The notes under the pieces: generated by a model
What the model saw: only the letters and a program-made list of their open reading frames with translations
What the model was told of the DNA's origin: nothing
Database searches by the model: none
In this document: positions 22,037 through 23,107 of the stretch, in pieces
Layout of the letters: each line of letters starts with the position of its first letter
Position numbering within the stretch: the stretch's first letter is position 1
Virus record (IMG/VR): IMGVR_UViG_3300037583_000049
Span: 1-23,107 of that record
Direction: 5' to 3' (one strand)
DNA from: a virus
Length of the DNA stretch: 23,107 nt
Translations under genes and position numbers: made by a program

Positions 22037-23107
22037 ATGACCACACCGAACCTCGCGCTCCCCTATATCGCCGCCGCGCAGGCGCAGAAGCATGTCACGC
22101 ACAACGCGGCGCTCGACCGGCTCGATGGCCTCGTGCAGCTTGCCGTGAAGGACCGGGATCTGACCGCGCCACCCGCGAGCCCCGTCGAGGGCGACCGCTA
22201 CATCGTCGCTGCCGGCGCCACCGGCGCATGGGCCGGTTGGGACGGGGATGTGGCCCTTTTCTCGGCCGGTGCGTGGGTTCGTCTGCCTGCGCGCGCGGGA
22301 TGGCGGGTCTGGATCGAGGACGAGGCGGTTCTGCTGGTCTTCGACGGCACGTCCTGGATCGGCGTGACACCGGATGCGCTGCAGAACCTGACCCGGCTGG
22401 GTTTGGGCACGACGGCCGATGCGGCCAACCCATTCGCGGCCAAGCTGAACGGGGCGCTCTGGATCGCGCTTGCCGCGGCCGAAGGCGGCAGTGGCGATCT
22501 GCGCCTCACGCTCAACAAGGAAATCGCCGCCGGGGTTCTGTCCTTCCTGCTTCAGTCGGGGTTTTCCGGCCGGGCCGAGCTTGGCCTCCTCGGCTCCGAC
22601 GACCTGACCCTGAAGGTGAGCCCGGACGGCACAGCCTGGCTCGACGCGCTCACCGTCGACCGTGCCACCGGCATCATCGATCAGCCGCAATGCCCGCGCT
22701 TCAAGGCCTATACGAACTACGACAACTACGTCGCGCTCACCATCTGGACGAAGATCGGCATCAACGCGGTCGAGGCCAATGACCAGGGGGCCTTCGACCC
22801 CGCAACCAACCTCTTCACCGCACCCGTCACGGGCACCTACCTCTTCGGCGCGAGCCTTCTCTACAAGGTCAATGCCAGCACCTCGGCCCGAATGCGCGGG
22901 CGCCTCGTCCTGAACGGCACCACCGAAATCCGCGGCTCCTTCGGCGAGGTCTCCAGCGCCCACAAGTCGCTCGCCACCGCGCTCTGGTTGCAGACGATGG
23001 TGCCGCTGAGCGCGGGCGATACCGTGGAACTGCAGGGGTACTTCCGTGCGGCAGATGGGTATTTCGCGGCGGATCATACGTCGTTCTGGGGGGCGAAGGT
23101 GGGATAG
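22037..23107 (+). CDS. DUF2793 tail fibre with C1q-like head
   Basis: A 356-residue protein. Residues about 1-110 form the DUF2793 domain: TPNLALPYIAAAQAQKHVTH, ALDRLDGLVQLAV, then EGDRYIVAAGATGAWAGWDG and LVFDGTSWIGV. Residues about 221-356 resemble a C1q/TNF-like jelly roll: FTAPVTGTYLFGASL, ARMRGRLVLNGT, TMVPLSAGDTVELQGYF, and SFWGAKVG at the end. C1q-like domains trimerise, and would suit a receptor-binding head. The gene begins 7 bases after the restored stop of the tail tip gene, with GAGG at 22028-22031. It ends with TAG at the last base of the window, so it is complete. A tail fibre role is inferred from position and fold. Confidence 0.8.
   Translation: MTTPNLALPYIAAAQAQKHVTHNAALDRLDGLVQLAVKDRDLTAPPASPVEGDRYIVAAGATGAWAGWDGDVALFSAGAWVRLPARAGWRVWIEDEAVLLVFDGTSWIGVTPDALQNLTRLGLGTTADAANPFAAKLNGALWIALAAAEGGSGDLRLTLNKEIAAGVLSFLLQSGFSGRAELGLLGSDDLTLKVSPDGTAWLDALTVDRATGIIDQPQCPRFKAYTNYDNYVALTIWTKIGINAVEANDQGAFDPATNLFTAPVTGTYLFGASLLYKVNASTSARMRGRLVLNGTTEIRGSFGEVSSAHKSLATALWLQTMVPLSAGDTVELQGYFRAADGYFAADHTSFWGAKVG

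Noticed and set aside
1-23107. CRISPR arrays, tRNA genes, attachment sites, insertion sequences
   Set aside because: No regularly spaced repeats, tRNA-like folds or transposase motifs were seen by eye; I did not run any search.

Overview
The window is almost entirely a tailed-phage (siphovirus) late gene block, most likely a prophage in a high-GC alphaproteobacterium of the Rhodobacterales type. I base this on the protein families: a lambda-type head, a baseplate of the kind found in the Rhodobacter capsulatus gene transfer agent (GTA), and DUF6441, DUF3489 and DUF3789 proteins, all read by eye. No integrase, repressor, attachment site, tRNA or rRNA is visible, so the prophage ends lie outside the window.

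Layout. 1-884 (minus strand): a DUF3489 DNA-binding-like protein and a small unknown protein, reading away from the late genes. 885-999: a divergent control region with a perfect TATAAT box. 1000-7856: packaging and head genes (small terminase, GpA-type large terminase, gpW-like joiner, portal, ClpP/S49-like prohead protease, decoration protein, gpE-type capsid, gpFII-like connector). 7853-8485: DUF6441 tail completion protein. 8512-9468 (minus strand): a low-GC cargo gene, HNH nuclease at the C-terminus and a possible PUA/EVE-like reader at the N-terminus, which splits the late operon. 9509-13690: tail terminator, tail tube, a tail assembly chaperone with a canonical -1 frameshift site, and tape measure. 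13690-23107: GTA-like baseplate genes (DUF2460, DUF2163, NlpC/P60, a large J-like protein with a TIM-barrel domain) and a DUF2793/C1q-like fibre. The lysis cassette (holin, endolysin, small membrane proteins, spanins) lies between DUF2460 and DUF2163, and an HNH-AP2 homing-type endonuclease sits inside the spanin pair.

How it works together: the late operon builds a cos- or terminase-packaged head, a long non-contractile tail with a GTA-like tip, and a lysis system. Nearly all genes overlap or abut, which suggests one long transcript with translational coupling. The two HNH genes are accessory. Points most worth checking are the antisense HNH cargo gene, the A AAA AAC frameshift site in the chaperone gene, the duplicated lipoprotein start around the second HNH gene, and an apparent one-base frameshift near the end of the J-like gene.
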